From: Desulfogranum marinum
GTDB taxonomy: Bacteria > Desulfobacterota > Desulfobulbia > Desulfobulbales > Desulfobulbaceae
Reading direction: 5' to 3'
Assembly (NCBI RefSeq): GCF_016918565.1
Contig: NZ_JAFFQD010000023.1
Span: 26,204-90,203, forward strand
DNA length: 64,000 nt
Part shown: positions 28,122 to 38,700 of the stretch, piece after piece
Layout: every line of letters begins with the position of its first letter
Numbering within the stretch: the first letter of the stretch is position 1
The notes under the pieces: generated by a model
Told to the model about the DNA's origin: nothing
The model's input: the letters and a program-made list of their open reading frames with translations, nothing else
Databases searched by the model: none
Position numbers and translations under genes: made by a program

Positions 28122-29675
28122 ATGAAAACCACAGGCCGTAATTATCAGGTGGCGACCGGAATCGTCATATTGGCAGCGCTAGCCATTCGCCTTTTTATAA
28201 GTTCTCAATTTCTACTGGTCCCAGATGAAGCCAACTACTGGCAATGGACCAGATACCTTGCCCTCGGATATCATGATCATCCCCCGATGATTGCCTGGAC
28301 AATCCGGCTTGCTACCGAAATTTTCGGACAAACCGAATTTGCAGTACGCTTACCGACGGTCATAGGATGCGCCATTTTTTCTTGGTATACCTGTCTCCTT
28401 GCAGCACGCCTTTTTTCCTGGCGGTGCGCCCTGCACACTGGAATTCTCCTCCAGCTTATATTGCTTATTAACGGTTCTGCCTTGATTGCCACCCCAGACG
28501 GACTCTTACTGCCGTGCTGGGCTGCGGCATGCTACCATGGCTACAGATCGATTACTGATCGAAGCGCCGCACAGTGGCTGTTTACAGGTCTATGGTTCGG
28601 CCTTGGACTTTTATCCAAATACACTATGGTCCTGTTTCCGGCATCTCTCTTGGTCTGTATTCTTTTTACCCGGGAATACAGAACCTGTCTTCGTTCCATC
28701 TGGCCCTGGATTGGACTCGTTTTCAGCCTTTGCATCTTTTCGCCGGTGCTTGTCTGGAACAGCCAAAACGAATGGGCAACATTTCGCCATGTTCTCTTTC
28801 AAGGGGGCGTTGACAACCGAGAATTGGTAACGCTTTCTTATTTAGGAGACTTTTTAGGATCCCAGTTATTGTTGGTGACTCCGGTTTGTTTTCTCCTACT
28901 CCTGCATTTCTGGATATTCCCTGCTTCACGCGTAAAATTTCCAGGGCCTAAGGTTTCGTACTTGCTGTGGATGTCTTTACCTGGCTTTGTTATTTTTCTT
29001 CTGCTCTCATTCCATGTACGCATCTATGGCAACTGGCCGGCACCTGTTTATACCACCGGCATAATTCTCATTGCCGCTGCATATGCTCCCTGGAAAAGCA
29101 GGGGTATAAAAATGAATGCAATCTGGAAAGCAACTCTTGGTGCAGCTGCGCTCATCTCTTTGCCTGTGATGATTCAGGTCGTTTATCCCCTTCTCCCACT
29201 CCCTATAGATCTGGACAGAACAGCCAGGGAAACGGTCGGCTGGGACATACTTGGGAAAAAAGTCGAGGCTGCAGTACAACAAATGCCCACTCCAGAGGCT
29301 ACCTTTATTTTTGGGTTGCGTTATCAATATGCCAGTGAGCTGGCTTTTTATACGCCTGGTCAACCAAAAACATTGTCCATCAATAAATGGGCAAGACCCA
29401 ATGTTTATGATTTCTGGTTTCATGACAGTATGGTTATCGGCCAAGACGCTGTGGGAATATTCACCTATCCAGGAATGGAAGATAGGGTAGCGACCTTATT
29501 TGAACATTCGGAACCTGTGGAAGAAATAATTCTCACCAGAAAATCCCCTTGGTTCGGTATCCAGAACGTGCAGAAAATCTATCTCTTTCGTGGTTATGGA
29601 TTCAAAGGTGGATTGCGATGGCAGCCACAAAATAACAACGATATCCGTGCCACCTTACACCAAACCTCGCCATAA
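28122..29675 (+). CDS. Family 39 glycosyltransferase (ArnT/PMT-like)
   Basis: GT-C membrane glycosyltransferase, about 517 residues with ten or more hydrophobic helices, using a polyprenyl-phosphate sugar in the periplasm. The first outer loop carries the catalytic acidic motif VPDEANYWQW followed by GYHDHPPMIAW, which is typical of ArnT/PMT-like enzymes. I prefer ATG 28122; an in-frame TTG at 28089 would add 11 residues. A soluble C-terminal part (about 380-517) has no recognised fold. Lipid A or a glycoprotein are possible acceptors; the divergent PAP2 phosphatase gene favours lipid A. Confidence 0.83.
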   Translation: MKTTGRNYQVATGIVILAALAIRLFISSQFLLVPDEANYWQWTRYLALGYHDHPPMIAWTIRLATEIFGQTEFAVRLPTVIGCAIFSWYTCLLAARLFSWRCALHTGILLQLILLINGSALIATPDGLLLPCWAAACYHGYRSITDRSAAQWLFTGLWFGLGLLSKYTMVLFPASLLVCILFTREYRTCLRSIWPWIGLVFSLCIFSPVLVWNSQNEWATFRHVLFQGGVDNRELVTLSYLGDFLGSQLLLVTPVCFLLLLHFWIFPASRVKFPGPKVSYLLWMSLPGFVIFLLLSFHVRIYGNWPAPVYTTGIILIAAAYAPWKSRGIKMNAIWKATLGAAALISLPVMIQVVYPLLPLPIDLDRTARETVGWDILGKKVEAAVQQMPTPEATFIFGLRYQYASELAFYTPGQPKTLSINKWARPNVYDFWFHDSMVIGQDAVGIFTYPGMEDRVATLFEHSEPVEEIILTRKSPWFGIQNVQKIYLFRGYGFKGGLRWQPQNNNDIRATLHQTSP

Positions 29676-29736
29676 TATTTAAGGGTACCAGTACAAAATA
29701 CTGTATATTCAGGCTTACTTTTAGTGTGAAATCCCC

Positions 29737-29770
29737 TTGATAGAGGTATCATGCAATGATACCGTATAAT
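29737..29770 (+). promoter_or_regulatory. Promoter with a 19-bp perfect dyad (operator candidate)
   Basis: GGTATCATGCAATGATACC (29745-29763) is a perfect inverted repeat of 8-base arms around GCA. It directly precedes a consensus -10 box TATAAT (29765-29770). TTGATA (29737-29742) upstream is a -35-like match, giving a long 22-base spacer filled by the dyad. This suggests control by a dimeric transcription factor of the gene at 29846. Confidence 0.55.
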
Positions 29771-29845
29771 AAGGGTACAGGAGTAGAAGAAAACTGCTCT
29801 GGAGATCTCATACGCGGTTAAAAGGAATATGCAGGGGGCCATAAA

Positions 29846-30328
29846 TTGAAAACAAAGAATGTTTATACCGTTACCCGTAAGGTCTTTTTTTTTGAATGTC
29901 TCACTATTTTATTGTTGATGTCAGGAATCTGGGCAGATGAACTGTTTGATATCCCCTTTCTTTTATTTGGCGCACAACCAACACCTGTGAATTGGCAGGA
30001 AGCAATTTTTGAAAGTGTGCTCATCCTCGGCGTCGGTGCCTTGGCTATTGCCCATAATCGCAGGAGCCTGCTTAAACTAAATAAAATTGCCGAGGTAATC
30101 CCTGTTTGTGCTTCCTGCCATAAGACGTATGATACTGAGGAATTTTGGAATATTCTCCAAGAAGGCGCGAATCAATATTGCAAGTCACAGTTTGTAGACG
30201 GCATCTGTTTGGATTGTCTAAAAAAATACTCTCCGGAGGTATACGCTCAGCATATGGAAGAGATGGCTCAACACAAAAAAAACGAATCTGATATAGAAAA
30301 TGCTGAATTAAAAAACAGTCAACTATAA
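29846..30328 (+). CDS. Small two-helix membrane protein with CxxC...CxxC domain
   Basis: 160 residues, TTG start behind a G-rich site (GCAGGGGGCC). Two hydrophobic helices (about 12-32 and 50-68) anchor a cytoplasmic domain with VIPVCASCHKTYDTEEFW and, 30 residues later, GICLDCLKKYSPE. This C-x2-C...C-x2-C pattern is the same conserved tail that many bacterial PAS/sensor kinases and response regulators carry after their signalling domains. Here it stands alone on a membrane anchor, without kinase or PAS. Function unknown; metal or redox sensing is plausible. A dyad-bearing promoter lies 75 bases upstream. Confidence 0.75.
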   Translation: MKTKNVYTVTRKVFFFECLTILLLMSGIWADELFDIPFLLFGAQPTPVNWQEAIFESVLILGVGALAIAHNRRSLLKLNKIAEVIPVCASCHKTYDTEEFWNILQEGANQYCKSQFVDGICLDCLKKYSPEVYAQHMEEMAQHKKNESDIENAELKNSQL

Positions 30329-30392
30329 TCACTTATATTGATTGTTATACATCTCAGTAACTATCCCGAAACTCATATCATTTGCATTAGCC

Positions 30393-32003
30393 ATGAAACT
30401 TGCCACCACCCAACAAATGCGAGAACTTGACAGAAGGACAATAGAAGAACTGCAGGTACCAGGAATGGTGCTGATGGAGATAGCCGGTCGAGGCACCGTT
30501 GAATACCTGGAAAAAGCCGTTGAAAAAGTAACTGGAAAGCATGTCGTTATCTTTGTCGGTCCGGGCAATAATGGGGGTGATGGGCTTGTCATTGCACGCA
30601 CAGTCTTTAACCGAGGTGCTGTACCACATATCTTTTTCCTTGTTGACCCAGATGAACTGACAGGAGATGCCGGACATAATTTTTCAATTATCAAACATTG
30701 GGGCATTCACTACACGGTCGTCGATACCGCAGACACTGTCCATGCTGCTCAAAAAACTATCCTAGCCCTCCACAACGAAAAACCAATCCACTCGATTGTT
30801 GATGCTGTTTTCGGAACAGGACTCTGCAGAGACGTTCGAGGTCACTTTTTCGATGCGCTTACTCTTATCAATACGCTGCGTCAAAATTACCAGTTCTTTG
30901 TTGTCTCAGCAGATATCCCATCCGGCATGCACAGCGATACAGGACAAATCTTAGGCGGTGCCGTCCGTGCTGACTTGACTGTCACCTATGGGTTGCCCAA
31001 ACCCGGACATGTGCACCATGGAGGAGAAGGTGTTGGACAACTCAAAACGGTTGACATCGGTATCCCTCCTTTCTTGCTTGATCCGGTTGGTGTCACCGGC
31101 TTTGCTCTTGATGAAACAACATTGCCCCAAATACGAGAGAAATCCACAACAGGGCATAAAGGAAGTAACGGGCACCTCCTCGTCCTGGCAGGATCAACTG
31201 GAAAAACAGGCGCAGCTATATTAAGTGCCAGAGGGAGCCTGCATAGCGGCTGTGGCCTGGTTACCTTGTGCGTACCACAGGATCTGAACCAAGTCTTTGA
31301 GACTTCCCTTATTGAGGCAATGACTGTTCCTCTGCCCGGCTCAAATACGGCAATTTCAATTAAAGATTATCAACAGATCACCGAGCTCTGCAAAGGAAAA
31401 AACGCCCTTGTCATAGGACCGGGAATGGGAATGGAGCCTGAAACTGTCGAGCTTGTTCTCCGCCTGTACAAAGAATGTAGTCTGCCGCAGGTGCTGGATG
31501 CTGATGCTATTACTATCCTGGCTGATCATCCGGAGTGTCTTGCTCATCCTGCCGGGCCAAGGATTTTCACCCCTCACCCAGGTGAAATGGCTCGATTAAT
31601 CAACACTACGATACCCGCAATACAGCTTGACCGGCTGCATGCCGCACAATGGGCTGAAACCATGGAAGACATGGAGCACGATTTTCCTATAATTACCGTA
31701 CTTAAAGGGGCTGGGACCGTGATCGCCTCCAACCAAGGTCAATGGTGCATCAATACTTCTGGAAACCCGGGCATGGGGACAGGCGGGATGGGGGATGTTC
31801 TTTCAGGCATAATAGGCAGCCTGTTGGCACAGGGATACAACCCATGGGAAGCAGCCTGTATTGCAGTCTATATTCACGGAGTAAGTGGCGACTTGCTGGC
31901 AAAAAAACAACCCTACGGTTTTTCCGCTTCCCAGGTTGCCTTGGCGCTTCCAAAAGCTATTGGGCATATTTTACACCTACCAAAAAAATCTTCGGTACAC
32001 TAA
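30393..32003 (+). CDS. nnr: Bifunctional NAD(P)H-hydrate epimerase / ADP-dependent dehydratase
   Basis: Metabolite repair enzyme that converts damaged NAD(P)H hydrates back to NAD(P)H. Starting at ATG 30393 (MKLATTQQMRELDRR) gives 536 residues: a YjeF_N epimerase domain (about 1-215) with VGPGNNGGDGLVIAR and DAVFGTGL, then the ribokinase-like dehydratase (about 230-525) with GHKGSNGHLLVLAGS, TPHPGEMARL and GNPGMGTGGMGDVLSG. An earlier in-frame ATG (30342) would add 17 residues not seen in the family. It is followed 28 bases later by a CBS gene. Confidence 0.93.
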   Translation: MKLATTQQMRELDRRTIEELQVPGMVLMEIAGRGTVEYLEKAVEKVTGKHVVIFVGPGNNGGDGLVIARTVFNRGAVPHIFFLVDPDELTGDAGHNFSIIKHWGIHYTVVDTADTVHAAQKTILALHNEKPIHSIVDAVFGTGLCRDVRGHFFDALTLINTLRQNYQFFVVSADIPSGMHSDTGQILGGAVRADLTVTYGLPKPGHVHHGGEGVGQLKTVDIGIPPFLLDPVGVTGFALDETTLPQIREKSTTGHKGSNGHLLVLAGSTGKTGAAILSARGSLHSGCGLVTLCVPQDLNQVFETSLIEAMTVPLPGSNTAISIKDYQQITELCKGKNALVIGPGMGMEPETVELVLRLYKECSLPQVLDADAITILADHPECLAHPAGPRIFTPHPGEMARLINTTIPAIQLDRLHAAQWAETMEDMEHDFPIITVLKGAGTVIASNQGQWCINTSGNPGMGTGGMGDVLSGIIGSLLAQGYNPWEAACIAVYIHGVSGDLLAKKQPYGFSASQVALALPKAIGHILHLPKKSSVH

Positions 32004-32031
32004 TCGAAACTGATCCTCCAAAGGAGAAAAG

Positions 32032-32487
32032 ATGTTAAAAGCAAAAGATATCATGAGTCATGAAGTCATCGTTGTCAATGAATCGGACTCTGTTAGAGAG
32101 CTTGCAGTAACCCTCATTACCCATAAAATTAACGGGGTGCCGGTTGTTGATGATACAAATCAAGTCGTTGGTGTGGTCACTGAAAGTGATTTAATTTTTC
32201 AAAATAAAAAAGTTCATATTCCGACTGCCGTGGCTATTCTTGATTCCTTTCTCTTTTTGGAACGACCTAACAAAATGGAAGCAGAGATGAAAAAAATTGC
32301 CGGCTCCCAGGTCAGTGATATCTGCTCCTACGAGATTGTCAGCGTTACTCCTGAAACACCGCTTGATGAATTGGCCACATTAATGGCGGAAAAAAAGGTT
32401 CACACCTTGCCTGTGCTGGAAAAAGGAGAATTGGTGGGGGTCATAGGACAGACCGATATCATTCGGACAATCGCCCAAAAAAAATAA
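32032..32487 (+). CDS. Stand-alone CBS-domain protein
   Basis: 151 residues composed of two CBS motifs (about 7-62 and 92-148), which together form a Bateman module that binds adenosyl nucleotides and senses energy or SAM status in characterised proteins. Both motifs keep GVPVVDD/LPVLEKG and GVVTESD/GVIGQTD. A strong AAAGGAGA ribosome site precedes the ATG. Its position right after nnr suggests co-transcription; no effector domain is attached, so its partner is unknown. Confidence 0.88.
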   Translation: MLKAKDIMSHEVIVVNESDSVRELAVTLITHKINGVPVVDDTNQVVGVVTESDLIFQNKKVHIPTAVAILDSFLFLERPNKMEAEMKKIAGSQVSDICSYEIVSVTPETPLDELATLMAEKKVHTLPVLEKGELVGVIGQTDIIRTIAQKK

Positions 32488-32500
32488 TGCGTTGATTGCC

Positions 32501-32545
32501 ATTTCCTGATTCAAATAGGTTCCGGCTCTATTTGAATCAGGAAAT
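32501..32545. terminator. 18-bp perfect inverted repeat between convergent genes
   Basis: ATTTCCTGATTCAAATAG (32501-32518) is exactly mirrored at 32528-32545 across a 9-base loop. It lies between the CBS gene (+) and the GGDEF gene (-), and the last codons and stop of the latter are inside one arm. There is no T-tract, so it would act as a stable RNA end or RNA-processing signal for both transcripts rather than a canonical terminator. Confidence 0.6.
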
Positions 32546-33883
32546 TTGAGATCGTATTTTCCCTTTTTTTACCGGTCCTTTCTCGTCATAGAAGCACCAG
32601 CAGTTGCGCCCGTTCTTTTTTGCCTGATACATCGCGATATCTGCATGGCGCAACATAGCTTCAGCATTTTGGCAATCGTCAGGAAACACTGATATGCCGA
32701 TACTTGCTCCGATGTAGCAAATGTGATTATCGACTTCAATGGGTTCATTGAGCAACTCAATGGCCATCTGTGCAACATGACTTGCCCCCTCTGCTGTTTC
32801 CGTGCTTTCCAAAAGGATGACAAATTCATCCCCCCCAAGTCGGCAGACCGAATCAGAGGAACGTAAGGTGGATCGTAATCTTTCCGCAACCTGCACTAAA
32901 ACCAAATCGCCAATGCCATGTCCATACGTATCGTTGATAGGCTTAAATCGGTCAAGATCAATAAAAAGCAAACATAAGAGCCTATCATACCTTCGTGCCA
33001 GCGAAATAGCCTGGGGTAAGCGTCGCCGAAAGTAATTACGATTAGGCAACTGGGTCAAGGTATCATGATTTGCCATGTAGCGAATGAGTTCGGCTGCCTC
33101 CTGACGTTCGGTGATATCTTGAAACACCAAAACCCCACCACTCAATTTTCCCCGCTGGATGATAGGAGTTGCGGAAAACTCCACAGGGAAAGAGGTTTCG
33201 TCACTGCGGATTAACCGTGCTTCGTCAAAGTGTACCGGATCGGCATTTTCAGCACCTTGAAAAAAAGGGCAACAATCGACGCTGAAGTCATCACTCCCCG
33301 GAGTAGAGAGCCTGAAAATAGACATATAGTCACGCCCAGTGACTTCACGCTCTTCATACTCAAGCATTTTCAAGCCGGCCGGGTTAATATAACTGACCTT
33401 CCCTTCTCCATTTACTCCGCAAATCCCGTTGGCTGCTGCATCAAGAATCATTTCATAATTCGTGGACAGTAGTTCCTGTTCTATTTTAGAACGATGCGAT
33501 CCTAGGATATAACGAATACGATTTTTCAACACCGGCCAACGAATTGGTTTTCGGATAAAATCGACTGCACCAGCACTAAAAGAGCGGTCAATCGTTTCCT
33601 CATCATCAATTGCGGTGATCATCAATACCGGCGGAGCATTGACAAAAGAGGTTGTAATATTTTCACAGACCGTTGGCCCATCAATTCCCGGCATCGCAAT
33701 ATCAAGAATAACCATGTCATAGGTTTTCTTGCCCAGACAATCTAGGGCGCCATACCCATCAACAGCTTCATCAACAACATACTGTTCGCTTTCCAGAAAT
33801 TGGCGAAGAAGAATCCTGATGACTTCATCATCATCAACAATCAATATTCGTGGTCGGCTCTCTCGGAAAAAAGATGGACTCAT
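32537..33883 (-). CDS. Response regulator with PAS and GGDEF domains (diguanylate cyclase)
   Basis: 448-residue cytoplasmic protein: REC (about 10-125) with ILIVDDDE and phospho-acceptor Asp in MVILDIAMPG; PAS (about 145-265); GGDEF (about 275-435). The catalytic GGDEF motif is intact in CRLGGDEFVILLE, and RSSD five residues before it is an intact inhibitory I-site, so it should make cyclic di-GMP under product feedback. No histidine kinase is adjacent; the hybrid kinase at 34090 lies 206 bases upstream on the same strand and could be its partner. The final codons lie in an 18-bp inverted repeat. Confidence 0.92.
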   Translation of the reverse strand: MSPSFFRESRPRILIVDDDEVIRILLRQFLESEQYVVDEAVDGYGALDCLGKKTYDMVILDIAMPGIDGPTVCENITTSFVNAPPVLMITAIDDEETIDRSFSAGAVDFIRKPIRWPVLKNRIRYILGSHRSKIEQELLSTNYEMILDAAANGICGVNGEGKVSYINPAGLKMLEYEEREVTGRDYMSIFRLSTPGSDDFSVDCCPFFQGAENADPVHFDEARLIRSDETSFPVEFSATPIIQRGKLSGGVLVFQDITERQEAAELIRYMANHDTLTQLPNRNYFRRRLPQAISLARRYDRLLCLLFIDLDRFKPINDTYGHGIGDLVLVQVAERLRSTLRSSDSVCRLGGDEFVILLESTETAEGASHVAQMAIELLNEPIEVDNHICYIGASIGISVFPDDCQNAEAMLRHADIAMYQAKKNGRNCWCFYDEKGPVKKGKIRSQIS

Positions 33884-34089
33884 AGTGTATTATATATTGA
33901 TGCCTAGACTGCGCACACTTCAAGGAAACAGAGTATATCTGCGGGAAAATTGATTTTCTTTTCCTGTCAGGGAATTTCGTGGTACAGCCTCATTGGTATG
34001 TACCTAAAAAATAAGAAGCTCTGATAGAACTGACAGTATTGGTAATGATATTTTTTCCAATTACTGCATTCTACGAAATATAGAGGCGA

Positions 34090-35778
34090 TTAATCAAGTT
34101 GTTCCTTGAAAAAACAAGCGACATCTTTAATTGCCTTTCGGATTTTAGGCAGTAAACGTTGTATTTGCAGTATTTGTCCATTTCTACCTGCCTTTTCGAC
34201 CAGCAAACATAGCCGTGTCAGCTCATCTGCACCGATCTGGCTACTACTTCCTTTTAAAGTATGGGCAATTTTTTGTGATCCTTTTGCATCGTTTTGTTGT
34301 ATCGTCTCTTCCAGCTCGACAAGCCGAGCCTCCATGGATTTGACAAAAACCCGTGCAACGTGATCCATATTGCCGACATGGTGCTTTAACCGGTCAAAAG
34401 AAGCTTGATTGATAATTGCCCGTTGCTGCTTAGTCTGTTGCTGTTTGTTTTTTTGTTCCTGCCTATCCATTGTGAGTGCAGGTACAGTAAGTTCCGGCAG
34501 CCATGTCCTGAGCACCATATACAATTTATGAAAATCGATAGGTTTTACCAGGTAATCCACCATCCCTACAGCATAACATTTATCTTTGGTCTTCGAAGTC
34601 GCGTCAGCAGTCAGGGCTATGATAGCCGGTAGGTCCTTTCCTTCTTTCCCCTGCCCTTGACCAAGGATAATTTCAGTCGCTTCAAACCCATCCATTACCG
34701 GCATTTGGCAATCCATAAAAACAACATGGAAACGACTCTCTTTGCACATAGTAACCGCAACCTCACCGTTGCTCGCAAAAAAAAGAGAAGCTTTGGATAA
34801 ACGAAAGATCTCTTCCATCACTATTTTGTTTGTATTATCGTCGTCAACTATAAGGATCTTAATAGGATTGACTTCTTTTCCCTGCGTGAAATTTGGAAGA
34901 GGAAGCTGTTTGTGAGGAGAGGGAAAAAGCTGGGTAGAGGGTGCCTTTACGACCTGAGAGTCCTTAACAGCATCGGTGGCTGGTTGCAGGGTAATTTTAA
35001 ACCAAAAAACGCTGCCGCCTTGAGGTGCTGGTCTCACCCCGATTTCCCCTCCCATTAGTCTAACCAATTTTGCACAGATAGAAAGCCCCAACCCTGTCCC
35101 GCCAAATCTGCGGGTTGAAGATGCATCCGCCTGGGTAAAGGGTTGAAAAAGGAAGGCAGCCGTCTCTGGAGCAATACCAATCCCTGTATCCCGAACAGTG
35201 AAATATAAAATATCTTTACCTGCGTTAACCCCTTCTTTTTTTATGCTAAGAAATACACTTCCTTTATCGGTAAATTTAATACTGTTACCAAGCAGATTAA
35301 CCAATATCTGGCGAAGACGATATGCGTCTCCCCGATAACTGCCGGCCAGATTTTCATCTAGTGAAAGTTGAAGGGAAAGTCCTTTTTGTTTTCCGGTAAC
35401 AGCATACAGGGCAACCAATTCCTTCGCCAAAACATGGATATCAAATTTATCAATATCCAGAATCATTTTATCTGCTTCAATCTTACTAAAATCAAGCAGG
35501 CTGTTGATCAGGGATAATAAACTATCTGCAGAGCCTTGTATGAGTTCGGCAAAATGCCGCTGCCGAGGTTCAAGCTCTGTTCCCAAAAGGAGTTTACTCA
35601 GGCCAATGACCCCATTCATAGGAGTTCTGATCTCGTGACTGATCATGGCGAGAAAATCTGATTTCGCCTTACTGGCACTGTCTGCCTGCTTGGCCCTTTT
35701 TACTAGAAGCGCATTTTGTTCCTTGAGCTGAGTTACTTCGGCTTCAAGGTGCGCAAGCTGTTCTGCCTGATCTTTCAT
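34090..35778 (-). CDS. Cytoplasmic hybrid histidine kinase (HisKA-HATPase-REC-HPt)
   Basis: 562 residues, no membrane segment and no recognisable sensor domain. A short coiled coil (1-35) leads into HisKA with phospho-acceptor His48 ([12 protein letters not shown]), HATPase with N-box [10 protein letters not shown] and GTGLGLSI, a REC domain (about 308-430) with ILIVDDD and [12 protein letters not shown], and a C-terminal HPt with AHTLKGSS. This is a complete internal phosphorelay of the BarA/ArcB style without the input part. It starts 1 base after the stop of the EndoQ/UvrD fusion gene and is thus made with it; the input may come from a partner protein through the coiled coil. Confidence 0.9.
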   Translation of the reverse strand: MKDQAEQLAHLEAEVTQLKEQNALLVKRAKQADSASKAKSDFLAMISHEIRTPMNGVIGLSKLLLGTELEPRQRHFAELIQGSADSLLSLINSLLDFSKIEADKMILDIDKFDIHVLAKELVALYAVTGKQKGLSLQLSLDENLAGSYRGDAYRLRQILVNLLGNSIKFTDKGSVFLSIKKEGVNAGKDILYFTVRDTGIGIAPETAAFLFQPFTQADASSTRRFGGTGLGLSICAKLVRLMGGEIGVRPAPQGGSVFWFKITLQPATDAVKDSQVVKAPSTQLFPSPHKQLPLPNFTQGKEVNPIKILIVDDDNTNKIVMEEIFRLSKASLFFASNGEVAVTMCKESRFHVVFMDCQMPVMDGFEATEIILGQGQGKEGKDLPAIIALTADATSKTKDKCYAVGMVDYLVKPIDFHKLYMVLRTWLPELTVPALTMDRQEQKNKQQQTKQQRAIINQASFDRLKHHVGNMDHVARVFVKSMEARLVELEETIQQNDAKGSQKIAHTLKGSSSQIGADELTRLCLLVEKAGRNGQILQIQRLLPKIRKAIKDVACFFKEQLD

Positions 35779-35779
35779 T

Positions 35780-38700
35780 TTATGTAAAAAGAGAAAGTTG
35801 TCGGTTGCGGCTAGATTTGTTTTTGCTGGCCGGCCTACTGCTTTTTATCTTTGAAAAAGACGAGGTGGGTATTTCACTGATAAACTGCGACGGTTCAACT
35901 GCTTGCATCTTTTGCCCGTAGAACATTCTTGATCGAACATGCGTAAAATACAGGATATCGATCGCCCGGGTCATGGCCACGTAAAATAATCGTCGTTCTT
36001 CTTCAACATGATTCATCAGCGCAGCATCTGCCAATTGTTCTCTTGGCTGCAAAGGAATAAGTCCCTGTTCAGCGCCGGCAATAAAAACGACCTTATACTC
36101 CAGTCCTTTTGCAGCGTGCATGGTAGAAAGGGTAACACATTCAGCCTTATCATCATAAATAATGGAATCACTGTAGCGCAACAGATACTGAGCGTAATCG
36201 CGAATAGACTGCGGATAATTGATCGACATTTTTTGCAATCTTTCGATATCACTCCCCTCTTTATCCAACGTATAATACGATGCAAGTCGGCCAATAACAT
36301 CTACCAAAGACTCGGTTGAACGTACAAGCTGTTCCAATCGGCTAAAAAATAACTGGAACGTACGCAGCCTTGAACGTATTTTTTCTTGAGCCACTAAAGA
36401 GGGATTAAGCTCAAGTAAGCTCGATTCCCTGTTCTTTTCATCATACAGGTGGTGCCGAACGGTATTGAGCATATTGACGCCTACACCTTTTTCTTGACCA
36501 AACAAAAAAAGCTGCTGTTCCTTGTCTGCCAAACCTGCCAAAAGCAAAATAGCCCAATAAAGCGGCCTCATTTCAGATCGAGTATAAAATGCCTTAAGAT
36601 CGACGGTTTGAAAAGGGATCCCATGCTTTGCCATGGCTTTACCGACAACCTGCATCTGCTTGGATGTTCGAAACAGGATACCTATATCGCGCAGAGAAAA
36701 AGATGCGTCCTCCAGTATCTCAATTTGCTCTATTTCTCGATGGGAAGTGCCTCCTACCAAGACTTCTATCTGGTCAATTATCCAGCGGGCTTCATGAATA
36801 GGGGTCGTGCAAAGTTGAAGATGCAAACGACCGGTACTCTTATAAGCGGTCTGCATAGGTACAATAAACGCTCTATCCGTGTTTTTACCAATAACCTGCT
36901 CAGCGGCCTCCATAATAGTGCTGCTGTTGCGGTAATTTCGGACAAGCTGATGGCAACTGGCCTGGTGTACATCAATGAATCGTTGAAACCATGAAGAATC
37001 AGCCCCACGAAAACCATAGATCGCTTGGTCCGGGTCTCCGATGATAAACACTGGAGAGGTTTGAGCCAAAGAACAGACCAGATCATACTGCCCCTGGTTA
37101 ATATCCTGGAATTCATCGACAAATAAATGGCCGGTATGGGTTCGCATGTCCTTACCTGCCTCCCCCTTTTCCCTAAGTATTTCCAAAGCAAAGGGAATGA
37201 TCATATCAATATCTACACAATCATTGGCATGCAGATATGCTAGATAATTTTCCCTTTGAGCTGGATAAGCAGATGAAGACAGAATCTCTTGGCCGAGCTG
37301 TTTGAGTTTGCGCGGCTCAAAATCAGGATAGAGTGTCTGTAATATCTGGTATCGTTTGACCGGACCAACAGGTTGCAATGATGGGTTATACTTGCGAAGC
37401 CAATAGAGACAGTACCCATGAAAAGTATGTACCTGCAATGAAGCAGGACAGAGACCAATGGTATGTTCAATTCGTTCGCGCACCTCATCTGCGGCTTTAT
37501 TAGTAAAGGAAATAATCGTGCATGGTTGGTCTTGTTCTTTAATTATCCTTACAACCCGTTGCACTAATGCATGGGTTTTGCCTGTTCCAGGTCCTGCCTT
37601 GACAACCACAATAGGTGCAGCATCATCAACCACTGCCTGCTGCTCAGTGTTGAGCTTTTGCCCCGTTTTTTTTTCAGCGTTAGTCGTTGCTGGAGATTGA
37701 GGCTTGGCGGCTTTCACCTTTTTGCTTTTCTTTTTCGCGCGAACAAGTGGTGCAAACATGCTCAGTTGACCAACAAATTTGTCACGCTCACCTTCAGCAA
37801 AGACCTTTATGATGCCGAACTCTCCATCATACCCTGGAGTTCTGATCACTTTATTTTCTCTAATACGACGAATAGCTTCTCCTATAAGTGGAGTGGATTT
37901 ACGCTCGATATCATCAATGGGGACGTCAAGTAAAAGAGAGAACTCAGATTGAAAGAGATTAATTAACTTGGCATAGGCAGCAGCAACTTTTTTAGTGGCA
38001 GGACCAACTCCAAGCAGTTCGCTCAGCACCTCCGGCAGGGGAATAGAACTGTGAACCAATGGGTCATGCTCATTGTATAGTGGCCTATCACGATCCGCAA
38101 GGTCCAAGACCCGGCTCAACACCCCCACAGTAAGCGGTCTGTTGCACACAGGACAACGGCCTTGATTTGCCTTGGTTTCTCCAGGTTCAAAACAAACGCT
38201 GCATTTTCGATGTCCGTCGCAGTGATATTTTCCCTCTTCAGGGTAAAATTCAACAGTTGCCTCAAAAACCCTGTGCCCCTTTTCATCCATTGGAGACTTG
38301 AGCGCTTCACGCATGGAAAAATAATCAAAACCAGTAGAAAAAATATTGGCTTCTCTGCCTAGCTTGGCCGGGGAATGACAGTCAGAATTAGAAATAAGGG
38401 TATATCGATCAAGGGCTGAAATTCTTCTGTTCATTTCCGGGTCAGAGGAAAGACCCGTTTCGAGGGCAAAAATATGAGGAGTAAGCTCCTCAAAACATTC
38501 TTCTATTCTGTCAAATCCCGACTTAGACCCAAAAAGGGAAAACCAAGGGGTCCACACGTGGGCAGGCACTAAAAATCCCTGGGGTGCTTGTTCAAGAACA
38601 ATCTCCAATAAATTTTTAGCATCAAGCCCCAATATGGGCCTCCCATCGGAGTGCAGATTACCGATATCACCAAGGGTACGATTGAGGCGACGTACGCTCT

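Noticed and set aside
36449..36994. Plus-strand open frame of 181 codons inside the helicase gene
   Set aside because: It lies opposite an intact superfamily 1 helicase with all motifs, has no ribosome site and shows no domain pattern.
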